From: Candidatus Schekmanbacteria bacterium | Lineage (GTDB): Bacteria; CSSED10-310; JACPHN01 | Direction of reading: 5' to 3' | NCBI GenBank assembly: GCA_016188575.1 | Contig: JACPHN010000068.1 | Span: 1-64,000, forward strand | DNA: 64,000 bases | Shown here: in pieces, positions 35,170 through 44,298 of the stretch | Layout of the letters: each line of letters starts with the position of its first letter | Numbering within the stretch: the stretch's first letter is position 1 | Made by a program: the position numbers and the translations under genes | The notes under the pieces: generated by a model | The model's input: the letters and a program-made list of their open reading frames with translations, nothing else | The model's database searches: none | Told to the model about the DNA's origin: nothing

Positions 35170-38100
35170 GGCAGGCTCCGTGCGCCACGAACGAGGAGAA
35201 AGCCGGCGAGGATCACGGGTGGAGCCGCGATGGCTGGATACAGAAAGTCGAGGTTGGCGTTGGCGCCGAGATGCAGGACGGCAACCGCTCCTACGAGCAG
35301 CGCCGCGACGGCGACCGCCAGGCGCGAAGGCGCGCGACGGCCGGAGATCCACACCAGGCGCAGAACGATCGCGGTCGCCCCGGCAGCCGCCAGGAACAGC
35401 ATCCAGCCGACCACGCCGTCCAGGCCCGCGGCCGCGAAGCGAAGCGACACGGTTACCGCCTCCTCGCCCTTGATCAGCGTCTTGGCGAGCTCGAGTCGCG
35501 TGCCCACGGCGGGGATTTGCACCTGAACGGGCAAGACACCCTTCGCGCTTCCGGCGCGCTGAACGGCCGCGTTGTACTCGAAAATCGCCTTGGCTGGCGG
35601 CCTCTCCGCGCGCCTGACACTCGCGGGGAGCTGCGCTGGCGCATCCTGCGGCTTGCCGGCCCGGCCTCCGGCGACTTCGCGCGCGGCATCGTCGAAATCC
35701 TGCGCGTACTCCACGCCCTTCGCCGCAAGCACCGCCCAGGAGCCCGAGCGCGTGACGTCGGTCATTTCTCCGCCAAGATCGAAGTAGCGGAAGTCTGCCG
35801 GCACGTACAGAGTCCAGCGCATTTCCAGACTATCGAGGTCGACTCTTGGAGCTTCCAGAGTGCGCTGACCTACTGTCCCGAGCGCGCCGATGGACAGGAA
35901 ATAGATGAGGGAAACCGGGAAGGATTCGCTGGCCTGTGCCTGCAAAGACGACTGGCGGAGTGGCACGAGAACGGCCCCGGAGTCATCTTTCGCGGCCTTT
36001 ACGGGGCGTTGATCCACATAAGCACCCCAGACGTCGGCGCCATCCGGGAGGCTGATCTTGAGGTACTGTTGCTGGTTGTTCCGCACCCGGTAGTCGGCGC
36101 GCGTCAGCATCTTTCCATCACTGCCCACGTACGTCGTAAGCTCCGCCGCGTCTACCACCGAGCGTTTGACGAATACATCGTCGTGCTTTTGCACCGCCAC
36201 CGTCGCCGCATACGGAAGGCGCACGTAGCGGTAGGCGTACAGAATGGGTGACGGCGAGTGGGTGAAAAACTCGGGGAGCTCGGAAGGGTCGACAGGAGTC
36301 AGCCCGTCCTCGGCGCGGCCCGCGGTGATCTCGACGTTGGACCGAGCGGAAACCGCCATCCAACCGGTCTGCCGGTCGACACCAAGGACGGTGAGCGCGG
36401 GAAGAGGCGCTTCGGCGGAAGCCGCGAGGCCGCCCAGCGGGATCTCATATCGGAGGCTCAGGCCGTATTGCTGATCGACTGAAAACGGCAGCGATACCGA
36501 TACGCGCCGCTTACCATCCGCCTCTTTCTCATCGTGCCCATCGATGCCTGTTCCCGACACGGCGAGCACGGTCGCAGCGCCGGGAAGCTCCACGGCGAGC
36601 GCAGTGGCTTCCTTTTGCTGTAGACGGTAGTCGATGCTCGTGAGGCACTGCATGAGCCCCTCGCCGATGCTGACGAGCGTGTGCGTTTCCGCTTCGATCT
36701 TGCCTTCGGCGGTGGCGGGACCTCTTTCCCTGCGGGGCCTCCACGTCACAGATAGCTGCGGTCGCCCACCGAGGGCGATGGCGATACGCGATTTTTCGCC
36801 TTCCACGCCGGCATTCTCCGTGACAATGCCGCCGCTGGCTTCAATCTCGGCAGCGGGGAGCGGAAGCTCGAGCGACAGTGCCCCGGCGGCGACGCTCGGC
36901 AAGGTGAGGTACAGACTCGTGCCGTCGATGGTGGAGGGCAGTGGGCGGGCGAGGGTGGCGCGCAGCGCGTGCGTGCCGCTACCGCTGACGATTACGTGAA
37001 CGTAGCCGGAGGCGGTGATCAGGGGCGCGGGACGCTCATCGAGCAGCGCATTCATGAGTGCATGATCTTCGGGAAACAGCGGGACCGACGTCCACGCGTG
37101 CGCGGTCAGCACTTCAAGGTCAGCGTCGACGGCGAGCACCACGGTGGTGCCTTCGGGGGCGACGGTGCCGCTGAAGGCAAGCCGGGAAAGGGCGTGCGCC
37201 ACCGGTGGCTCGGGCACCGCGATGGCGGGGGAGGAAGCCAGCGCCGCGATCACGCGATCGAGCAGTGGCCGGAGGTCATTCCAGGGGACAGCGAGCCGCG
37301 TATCGGGAAGCACCGTCGCGGGTACCGGCGGTTCGTCGGCGCGGCAAAGCGGCGATGCCGCGGTGAACGCCGCAAGGCTGAGAGCGAAGAGCGCGGCAAG
37401 GCGACGCAGCCTTCCCCGGTAGACAATGGTCGCGGCTGCGCCCAGGAGGGCGCCCGCAAACACTGCCGCGCCACCCCGCTGCACCGCCATGGAGGTAATG
37501 CCGAGCGCGAGGACGACTCCCATAAGCATGGCGCCATGCGCCCTTCCCACCATCGCCGGGTCGCGGGATAGCGTCCCGAGCGCGACAAAAACGAGCACGG
37601 CGCTGAGCAAGAAGCCTGCCACCGTCCCCCCACCGGGAAGATCCGCCCGCCGATACCGCCACCTGACTGCCGGCGCCTCGCCGGGCGCAATGACGCGTGC
37701 GTTTCCGACGTAGCGCTCACCAAACGCGGGAACGGCGATGCGGACCGGCAGGAATCCGCGTGCCTCGCCGCCGCCCGGCGCCTTGACATCCGCGGTTTGC
37801 GGCATGGACTGCGCAACGGTGTTGGAAACCATTGCCATGACCTCTTCTTTGGCCGTCGCCGACTGGTCTTTCGCCTCCTGCGCCTCCTCGTCGGAGACCT
37901 CGCCGGCGACATTGGCGTACGGACTCTCGGCTCGCGCCGCCATCGGCCTCTGCGGCTGCGGGGGAGCGACGTGACCTTCAAACAAGATATCCACGTCGCC
38001 GTCGACCTCGCGGTAGGTCAGCTCGGAGGGCAAGAATAGCTCCCAGGTGAGTGACAGACATTCCAGATCGCTCGCGGCGGGTGCCACGAGCTCACCAGTG

Positions 38101-39659
38101 CCGAAGAGGGAGAATGGCGGCCGCTTTTCGAAATAGACGTACGACAGGGTAAAGGTGGCCGCGCCCGAGGCCTGCTCCCCCCCCGTCGTTTCCAGCGGAA
38201 GCAGGAGGGCATCGCCAGCCTGCGCCGGCTTGACGGGTCGGTCCGCCAGGAATGCGCTCCAGAGCTCGGCGCCGGCGGGAAGCGTGGCACGCAGGAACTG
38301 CTTTCTGTTGTTCTTGATGCGATAGGTGACCTCGGTTAGCACCTTTCCATCTGGACGCGCGAACGTGCGCAGATGAGCATCCTCGATGATAGCGGGTTTC
38401 ACGGCGAGGTCCTCATGCCGAATAACCTTGATGGTCCCACTGTAGGGCACGCGCGCGTAGCGGTAGGCGAAGAGGGCCTGTTGATTTGCGGCCGCGGCGA
38501 GCTGTGCGGGGAGCTCGGTGGGGTCCACCTTGCTGAGGTTGGAGCTGGCGCCGGTCTCGAGCACCTCGACGTTACCGGCCGCGGCGACGGCCAGCCACCC
38601 CGACTGGCGGTCGGCCTGACGCACGTCTACGACGGGAAGCGCGAGCTCCGCCTGGCCTTCCACGATGTCGTGCTCGTAGGATAGGTTCACGACAAAGCGC
38701 TTCGCCGCGCCGGGTGCAAACGCCAGGCCGACTTCACCCGTCGTGGCACGCCGGTCCTCGGTCTTCTCGAGTCGCGCGCCGCTGACCTGCACGTCGAGAA
38801 GGCGATAGTCGGCGGGCAGTCCGACGGACAGGGCGATAACGTCGCTACCGTACGCCTGGACCTCGACGCGGGACGTGCCGCTGAGGATACCTTCTCCCAC
38901 GGTAAGCGCGGTTTCGGCGTCGGCGTGGATACGGCCGGCGGTCGTGCGCGGGGCCGCCTGCGCCCGGGCCTTCTTCCAGGACACGGTCGCGGGACCGGGC
39001 GCGGCGACGCTCGCGATGACGCGAGTTGAACCCGCCGCTGCACTGCTCTCCGTCACCAGGCCGCGGCTGACGAAAACCTCGAGGTCGGTGCCGGGCAGCT
39101 CGAGCTCGAGCGTCGTCCCGGGCGGAATCGGGCCGCCGATCGTCAGCCATTTCCTGCCCTGGCTTTCAGTCACGGGCACATCGGCGGTCGCACTGATGGA
39201 GGTGGACCCCGAACCGCGGCGCAGCACGGCGCGCGCGCCGCCGACCTCGACGACCGTCGCCGGCGCCCCGCCGAGGCGAATCGTGCGGAAGACTCCGTCT
39301 CCGGCCGGGATGGGCACCTGAACCCAGTCGTCGGCAACAAGCACCTCGACCACGGCATCGATCTGCAACCGGCAGGTGCTGCCATCCGGCGACAACCGGC
39401 CAACGATGCGAGCAGCCGAGAAGGCGTACGGCGCCGGTGGGGTCGGAAGCGCGCTCGCCTGCGCCCTACTGTCTTCAAGAATCCGCAGCAGCCGCGCGAA
39501 GTCCGCCCAGGGCACCAGCGCCTTCGAACCAGGAAGATCGGGGAGCTCACCGCCGACGGCGGCTTCCCGTGGCGCCGGTTGCGCCTGCGCCTCGAGCTTG
39601 GCGACAACCGCCAGGAGAAGGACAGACAGTGCCACTCCCGCAACCTTCCATCGCGCCAC
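35166..39659 (-). CDS. Giant exported protein made of two fused homologous pre-protein modules (1497 residues)
   Basis: A GTG start with GGAGG seven bases upstream leads into a signal peptide (WKVAGVALSVLLLAVVAKLEAQA). Module A (about 35-690) begins LPGSKALVPWADFARLL and contains HEDLAVKPAIIEDAHL, then RIKNNRKQFLRATLPAGAELWSAFLADRPV. Three or so membrane helices follow (690-790). A second signal-peptide-like stretch (RRLAALFALSLAAFTAASPLCRA) then leads into module B, which repeats the plan: LPDTRLAVPWNDLRPLL and KHDDVFVKRSVVDAAEL, then RVRNNQQQYLKISLPDGADVWGAYVDQRPV. It ends in terminal membrane helices. It overlaps the third copy by four bases. It reads as two complete precursors joined in frame. 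Confidence 0.87.
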   Translation of the reverse strand: MARWKVAGVALSVLLLAVVAKLEAQAQPAPREAAVGGELPDLPGSKALVPWADFARLLRILEDSRAQASALPTPPAPYAFSAARIVGRLSPDGSTCRLQIDAVVEVLVADDWVQVPIPAGDGVFRTIRLGGAPATVVEVGGARAVLRRGSGSTSISATADVPVTESQGRKWLTIGGPIPPGTTLELELPGTDLEVFVSRGLVTESSAAAGSTRVIASVAAPGPATVSWKKARAQAAPRTTAGRIHADAETALTVGEGILSGTSRVEVQAYGSDVIALSVGLPADYRLLDVQVSGARLEKTEDRRATTGEVGLAFAPGAAKRFVVNLSYEHDIVEGQAELALPVVDVRQADRQSGWLAVAAAGNVEVLETGASSNLSKVDPTELPAQLAAAANQQALFAYRYARVPYSGTIKVIRHEDLAVKPAIIEDAHLRTFARPDGKVLTEVTYRIKNNRKQFLRATLPAGAELWSAFLADRPVKPAQAGDALLLPLETTGGEQASGAATFTLSYVYFEKRPPFSLFGTGELVAPAASDLECLSLTWELFLPSELTYREVDGDVDILFEGHVAPPQPQRPMAARAESPYANVAGEVSDEEAQEAKDQSATAKEEVMAMVSNTVAQSMPQTADVKAPGGGEARGFLPVRIAVPAFGERYVGNARVIAPGEAPAVRWRYRRADLPGGGTVAGFLLSAVLVFVALGTLSRDPAMVGRAHGAMLMGVVLALGITSMAVQRGGAAVFAGALLGAAATIVYRGRLRRLAALFALSLAAFTAASPLCRADEPPVPATVLPDTRLAVPWNDLRPLLDRVIAALASSPAIAVPEPPVAHALSRLAFSGTVAPEGTTVVLAVDADLEVLTAHAWTSVPLFPEDHALMNALLDERPAPLITASGYVHVIVSGSGTHALRATLARPLPSTIDGTSLYLTLPSVAAGALSLELPLPAAEIEASGGIVTENAGVEGEKSRIAIALGGRPQLSVTWRPRRERGPATAEGKIEAETHTLVSIGEGLMQCLTSIDYRLQQKEATALAVELPGAATVLAVSGTGIDGHDEKEADGKRRVSVSLPFSVDQQYGLSLRYEIPLGGLAASAEAPLPALTVLGVDRQTGWMAVSARSNVEITAGRAEDGLTPVDPSELPEFFTHSPSPILYAYRYVRLPYAATVAVQKHDDVFVKRSVVDAAELTTYVGSDGKMLTRADYRVRNNQQQYLKISLPDGADVWGAYVDQRPVKAAKDDSGAVLVPLRQSSLQAQASESFPVSLIYFLSIGALGTVGQRTLEAPRVDLDSLEMRWTLYVPADFRYFDLGGEMTDVTRSGSWAVLAAKGVEYAQDFDDAAREVAGGRAGKPQDAPAQLPASVRRAERPPAKAIFEYNAAVQRAGSAKGVLPVQVQIPAVGTRLELAKTLIKGEEAVTVSLRFAAAGLDGVVGWMLFLAAAGATAIVLRLVWISGRRAPSRLAVAVAALLVGAVAVLHLGANANLDFLYPAIAAPPVILAGFLLVRGARSLP

Positions 39660-39782
39660 GCAAAACCCTCCGGTGCTCGTCTCGGCGATGCGCCGTGCAT
39701 GCTTGCACCAGTCTACGCGCGCGGAGGGGTGCCGTCAACGGGCGACGGCAGACGCCGCCCGCGCGGATGCACGCGGCAGCTC

Positions 39783-40823
39783 CTAGCAGCAGCCGCTGGT
39801 CGGAGTCGCGCGGCTCTCGCCATCGAACGGCAGCCCGCCGCCGCATCCCGCGAACAGCCCGTAGTGTCGGCTGAAATCGCCCAGAAACGTGAAATGGGCG
39901 GCGAAGCGCGTCTCGTAGAGCATGCGCCAGGTATTCCCGCACACTGGAAATACCTTTCCGGTCTCGATGTGGTGGTGCTTGTCCAGCACAAACAGGTGCG
40001 AATGGTCGGGAATCGTGCCGCAGTAGACGACGGCCTGACCGTAGTCCTCACAAGCCGTCTCCAACCCGGCGAGCTTGAACAGGCGATACGTCGCCGCATA
40101 GAAGCGGATGGCGCCGGCCCGGCTCGCCATGGTGGAATCCGTAATGGCCAGAGGGCGATCGCTGACGAGCCGAGGATCGACAAAGCCGCTGCGGTGCGCA
40201 AGGCGGAGAAAGTCGTTCCAGTAAAGCGCTCCGCCCATGCACTCGCCGTAAAACACCGGGTCGTCGCGAAGCGCCGGAGGGACGCGCCGATCGGCGTAGA
40301 CATCGGAGAAATAGAGCTCGCCGCCGGGGGCGAGCAGGCGATGAGCGCCGCGCAATACGGCCTCCTTGTCCGGCGAAAGGTTGACGACGCAGTTGGAGAC
40401 AATCAGGTCGAAGCCGCCCTCGGGAAGGTCCAGATCGCCGAGCTTCTCGATGAAGCCGCACAGAAAGCGGACGTTATCGAAGCCGAAGACCTCGGCGTGG
40501 TGGGCGTGGTGGCGCTCGGCCACCGCAAGCTGCTCGGCGGTCATGTCGACGCCCACCACGCGGCCCTGCTCACCGGCAAGCTGCGACAGGGCGTAGACGT
40601 CGCGCCCCGCTCCGCATCCCAGGTCCAGGATCCGGCAGCCTTGCAGCAGCGGCGGCAAGACCAGTCCGCACCCGTAATAGCGCGAGAGCACCTCGGGGTG
40701 AATACGGGCGAGAAGCGGTCGGAGACTCCCGGTAACGGCGGACGTGTCGCAGCAGGCATCGGTTTTGAGATCACGCGAAGACTGCAACTGCCGGCCATAG
40801 TACTCCTTCACCAGCTCATGCAT
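39783..40823 (-). CDS. arsM: Arsenite S-adenosylmethionine methyltransferase
   Basis: The protein has 346 residues. It transfers methyl groups from SAM to trivalent arsenic. The Rossmann motif ILDLGCGAGRDVYALSQLAG is followed by VVGVDMTAEQLAVAERH. The As(III)-binding cysteines are recognisable: TDACCD near the start, IVSNCVVNLSPDKEAVL in the middle, and VFYGECMGGALYWNDF later. The C-terminal ~100 residues (HSHLFVLDKHHHIETGKVFPVCGNTWRML, ending SGCC) resemble the longer ArsM form linked to arsenosugar pathways. It is the last gene of a three-gene minus-strand operon, 13 bases after the DUF547 gene. Confidence 0.9.
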   Translation of the reverse strand: MHELVKEYYGRQLQSSRDLKTDACCDTSAVTGSLRPLLARIHPEVLSRYYGCGLVLPPLLQGCRILDLGCGAGRDVYALSQLAGEQGRVVGVDMTAEQLAVAERHHAHHAEVFGFDNVRFLCGFIEKLGDLDLPEGGFDLIVSNCVVNLSPDKEAVLRGAHRLLAPGGELYFSDVYADRRVPPALRDDPVFYGECMGGALYWNDFLRLAHRSGFVDPRLVSDRPLAITDSTMASRAGAIRFYAATYRLFKLAGLETACEDYGQAVVYCGTIPDHSHLFVLDKHHHIETGKVFPVCGNTWRMLYETRFAAHFTFLGDFSRHYGLFAGCGGGLPFDGESRATPTSGCC

Positions 40824-40836
40824 GTTGTGCTCCTGG

Positions 40837-41628
40837 TTATTTCGTGCGATTCAGGTTCCAGTCGTAGTCGAGAAAGTCGATCTCGAGCTCGTTCTTTTTC
40901 AGAGTCTCCAGGGCGGTTCCGCTGATGCCGAGCGCCTCGGCATAAGACGCGAGAAACTGAGACAAGCTCGTAAACCCGCCCCAACCTTTTTCGAAATCCT
41001 CCCGGTACCACTTGAAGATGCTGGAGACTTCCAGAACCTGGCCGGAAAGACGATTGCGACTGTGGTCCGCAAGGAAGTCGCGGGCGGCGGCATCCAGTTG
41101 CGCGGTCAGGCGCTCGCCCGTGAAGGCCTCGGCGCGAAGCGCGGGGCAACCGATGCTGGCGCAGTTCACGGCGAAGTGAATGCGCGGCTCGTGGTAGCTG
41201 CCGGCGCGAATCATGCCGTGCTCGATGTCGTCAAGCGAGCGCGTCGCTCCCAGAAGCTCAAAAAAGCGCTTCTTCCACGGCGATTGCAGGAAGGAGCCCA
41301 GGTCCTTTATGGACGCCAGCCCCGGATACTTGGTCAGCACAAGCTGGACGGTCCGGGCATTGTACGTATTGATGAGGAAAGCGAGCCGCTCGGCGCTGGG
41401 CCAGGCGTCGAAATCTCGCTGCGCGACGCCCGACGTCTTGGCGAGATAGGCGTCGAGCTTCTGGCGTTCGGCCACCAGGCCGTCGTAGTTGACCTGTGTC
41501 CCCTTGCCGTCCTGGACAGCCACGACGGAGCGCTTGAGCAGCTCGTCCCAGGCGCTGTGGTCAAACGATTCCGCCGCCACCCGGGACACGGGCAGAGTCA
41601 GCAGCACGCACACTGTGATCCATCTCAT
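40837..41628 (-). CDS. Exported DUF547 protein
   Basis: The protein has 263 residues. A short signal peptide (MRWITVCVLLTLPVSRVAA) is followed by a DUF547 domain: VNYDGLVAERQKLDAYLAKTSGV, RLAFLINTYNARTVQLVLTKYP, LDDIEHGMIRAGSYHEPRIHFAVNCASIGCPALR and the final VLEVSSIFKWYREDFE. The conserved AxNC-ASxGCP pair of cysteines is intact. DUF547 proteins are of unknown function and recur beside VTT-flavoprotein and ArsM genes. It lies three bases after the flavoprotein gene. Confidence 0.92.
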   Translation of the reverse strand: MRWITVCVLLTLPVSRVAAESFDHSAWDELLKRSVVAVQDGKGTQVNYDGLVAERQKLDAYLAKTSGVAQRDFDAWPSAERLAFLINTYNARTVQLVLTKYPGLASIKDLGSFLQSPWKKRFFELLGATRSLDDIEHGMIRAGSYHEPRIHFAVNCASIGCPALRAEAFTGERLTAQLDAAARDFLADHSRNRLSGQVLEVSSIFKWYREDFEKGWGGFTSLSQFLASYAEALGISGTALETLKKNELEIDFLDYDWNLNRTK

Positions 41629-41631
41629 TGA

Positions 41632-43785
41632 TTATCCCCTTCGCCAATTGTGATAGCGTTCAATCCAGGCGAGCGCCCGTGCCGGCGCGTGCGCCCGCCT
41701 CCATTGGCCCGCGGCGTACTTGTTCGCCTCGGCGAGCGTTGGGTAGGTGTGAATCGTGCTCAGAATCTTCCTGAGGCCGAGCCGGTGGCGCATTGCCAGA
41801 ACGAATTCCGCGAGCAGATCGCCGGCGTGCTCGCCGACGATCGTCACGCCGAGGATCCGGTCGGTGCCCGGCGCGGTGAGCACTTTCACGAAACCGCGCG
41901 CCGCGCTGTCGGCAATGGCGCGGTCCAGATCTTCGAGGCCATAGCGGGTCAGCTCGAACGCGATGCCTTTTTCCGCCGCTTCCAGCTCGTTGAGACCCAC
42001 GCGGGCAACCTCCGGGTCGGTGAAGGTGGTCCACGGAACCGCCGAGTAGTCGGCCTTGAACCGTTTGACGTCTCCGAACAGCGCGTTGACGGTAGCGAAC
42101 CAGGCCTGATGAGCGGCGGTGTGGGTAAACTGGTAGGGGCCGGCCACGTCGCCGGCCGCGAGGATGTTCGGGTAGAGCGTTTCGAGGTACTCGTTGGTGA
42201 CGACCGTGCGCTGCGTCGGGATTCCGAGCTCCTCCAGGCCGTAGCCCGAAAGGCGCGCGCTACGTCCGACAGCGCAAATTAGCTCATCGAACTCGAGGCG
42301 GGTTTCCGCGGCGCCGTCCGCGGCGGTGACGAGGATCTTGCGCCCGCCGTCGCGCTCGCACCGCACGGCCTTGTGTCCGGTGAGCACCGTGACGCCGTCC
42401 GCCTCGAGCGCCGCCCGGGCGAATGCCGAAACCTCCACGTCCTCGCGAATCAGGATGCGCGGCAGCATCTCCACCTGCGTGACCTGCGCCCCAAGCCGCG
42501 CGAAGGCCTGCGCGAGCTCGCAGCCGATCGGCCCACCACCGAGCACCACCAGGCGTCGTGGAACGGTTTCGAGCGCGGCGAACCGGTCCCACATCGTGTC
42601 GCTGGTGACGTAGCCGACCTCTTCGAGGCCTGGCAGCGGCGGCACAAAAGGCCGCGCGCCGGCCGCGATGACGATGCCGCGCGTTGTCAGCCTCACCTCT
42701 TCCCCGCCATGCAGGCTGACTTCCACGGTCCACGGATCGACAATCCGCGCGTGCCCGGCCAGGACCTCCACGCCGAGCGCGGTGTAGCGCTCGGCGCTAT
42801 CGTGCGGGGCGACCGTGCGAATCACCTCGTGGATGCGCGACATGACCTCCCTGAAGCTGAACGTCGGGGGCACCGGCGCCAGCGCATAGCGGTCCGCGTG
42901 GCGCATCTGATGGGCGAGCTTGGCGCTGCGGATCAACGCCTTGCTCGGCACGCAACCGAAGTTCAGGCAGTCACCGCCCATCTTGTGGCTCTCCACCAGC
43001 GTCACCTTGGCCTTGACGGCGGCCGCAACATAGCTGGAAACCAGCCCGGCCGCGCCGGCGCCGATGACTACGAGGTTGCGGTCAAAGCGCACAGGCCGCT
43101 GCCAGCGCCGGTAGACGCGGCGCCGCTGCAGGCGGCGCACGGCACCGCGCGCAAAGAGCGGGAAAATGCCGAGGAGGGCGAATGACAACAGCAGCCCCGG
43201 CGAAAGGATGCCGCCAACGTGGTCGAGTCGCGCGAGCTGGGTCCCGGCATTGACGAATACGATCGTGCCAGCCAGCATCCCGGTCTGACTGACGCCGTAG
43301 AAGGTGCGCGTGCGGATGGGGGTCAGGCCCATGAGCAGATTGATCAGAAAGAACGGGAATATGGGCACGAGGCGGAGCGTAAACAAATACCAGGCGCCGT
43401 CTCGCGCCATGCCTTCATTGATGGCTTTGAGCTTGTCGCCGAAGCGGCGCTGGACGGTATCGGCCAGAATGTAGCGGGACGCGAGAAATGCCGCGGTAGC
43501 GCCGATGCTGGAAGCAAATGACACGAGCACGGTGCCCCTGACCAGTCCGAAAAGCGCCCCGGCCGCGAGCGTCATGATGGCGGCGCCGGGAAGCGAGAGC
43601 GCCGCGACGGCGACGTAGAGCGCGAAGAAGATGCCGGCAACGAGCCACGGGGACTTCGCCTGCGCGGCGGTGAAGCGGTCCTGGCTTTCCTTCAATGCCT
43701 CCAGGGTCAGCCAGCGATCGAGGTCGAACAGGAAGAACGCGGCGACGAGGACCGCGACAACAAGAATCAAGGCGGCTTTTTTCAA
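41632..43785 (-). CDS. VTT (TVP38/TMEM64) membrane domain fused to a mercuric-reductase/lipoamide-dehydrogenase-like flavoprotein
   Basis: The protein has 717 residues from the TTG at 43785, which has AAGGAG eight bases upstream; the open frame to 43974 has no ribosome site. Residues 1-235 are a VTT/DedA-like membrane domain (AALSLPGAAIMTLAAGALFGLVRGTVLV, then RLVPIFPFFLINLLMG). The rest is a class I pyridine-nucleotide disulfide oxidoreductase: VVIGAGAAGLVSSYVAA, the redox pair GGDCLNFGCVPSKAL, VVLGGGPIGCELAQAFARLG, NILAAGDVAGPYQFTHTAAHQ and the dimerisation domain. It has no metal-binding HMA domain and no C-terminal CC, so Hg(II) reduction is not implied. It heads the operon with DUF547 and arsM. 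Confidence 0.9.
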   Translation of the reverse strand: MKKAALILVVAVLVAAFFLFDLDRWLTLEALKESQDRFTAAQAKSPWLVAGIFFALYVAVAALSLPGAAIMTLAAGALFGLVRGTVLVSFASSIGATAAFLASRYILADTVQRRFGDKLKAINEGMARDGAWYLFTLRLVPIFPFFLINLLMGLTPIRTRTFYGVSQTGMLAGTIVFVNAGTQLARLDHVGGILSPGLLLSFALLGIFPLFARGAVRRLQRRRVYRRWQRPVRFDRNLVVIGAGAAGLVSSYVAAAVKAKVTLVESHKMGGDCLNFGCVPSKALIRSAKLAHQMRHADRYALAPVPPTFSFREVMSRIHEVIRTVAPHDSAERYTALGVEVLAGHARIVDPWTVEVSLHGGEEVRLTTRGIVIAAGARPFVPPLPGLEEVGYVTSDTMWDRFAALETVPRRLVVLGGGPIGCELAQAFARLGAQVTQVEMLPRILIREDVEVSAFARAALEADGVTVLTGHKAVRCERDGGRKILVTAADGAAETRLEFDELICAVGRSARLSGYGLEELGIPTQRTVVTNEYLETLYPNILAAGDVAGPYQFTHTAAHQAWFATVNALFGDVKRFKADYSAVPWTTFTDPEVARVGLNELEAAEKGIAFELTRYGLEDLDRAIADSAARGFVKVLTAPGTDRILGVTIVGEHAGDLLAEFVLAMRHRLGLRKILSTIHTYPTLAEANKYAAGQWRRAHAPARALAWIERYHNWRRG

Positions 43786-44298
43786 TGGCGGATCTCCTTT
43801 TGCTGACGCGCCGCAGCGCCAGGCCACAGACCCGGCCAGCGACTCGCCCTGGCCGTCTCGCCGGTAGCCGGCGATCCGGCCTGACGCGCGTAGCGCGGTG
43901 GCAAAGCGCTTGATCACTGGTAGGGCTAGCGCGAAAAGGGCGCGCAACACAATACCGGTTTCGTAGCTGTTCACTCCCCCCCGGCTTGCGGGGGGGACTG
44001 CGGGGGCGAGATCAGGAATGGCGCAACAACGCGCTCGCCACGGGGTGCCGCCGCTGGATGCCGCCGCTCACGTGCGCGGCGCGGTATCGCAGGCGCAGGC
44101 GCAATGGAGCTGTGCGCTTTTCGGCTCGGTGTACTATCGGCGTCACACTGCAGCGCCGGGACGGTGGTGGCAGAGCCGCATGGGCGTGACGATCCCGCCC
44201 TCGGTTTCGCGCGGCTTCGTGCGGTCCGAAACTTGCATGACGTCCATGGGCTATTGGGACCGTGCCGCCGGCGGCACACCGAGTAAGGAGCATATCAG
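43786..44298. other. Divergent intergenic region, no gene supported
   Basis: This is 513 bp between the divergent flavoprotein and subtilase genes. It holds a GC-rich palindrome at 43976-43996, and the ribosome site GGAG for the subtilase lies at its right end. Small open frames on both strands lack ribosome sites and recognisable motifs. No promoter with both elements near consensus was seen. Confidence 0.4.
43976..43996. repeat. GC-rich palindromic element, left copy
   Basis: Seven C's, the loop ggcttgc and seven G's form a perfect stem, extended by a T-A pair. The same style of element (C-run, GCxxGC centre, G-run) recurs at 45965-45990. The two bracket the subtilase gene. It may be a REP-type repeat or a transcript-end hairpin; there is no T-run. 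Confidence 0.6.

Noticed and set aside
33880-35526. 548-residue plus-strand open frame opposite the exported-module gene
   Set aside because: Antisense of a well-supported gene; no signal peptide, motif or ribosome site.
41632-43785. Naming the flavoprotein as mercuric reductase MerA
   Set aside because: It has the CxxxxC redox pair but neither the HMA domain nor the C-terminal vicinal cysteines of MerA, and no mer genes are nearby.
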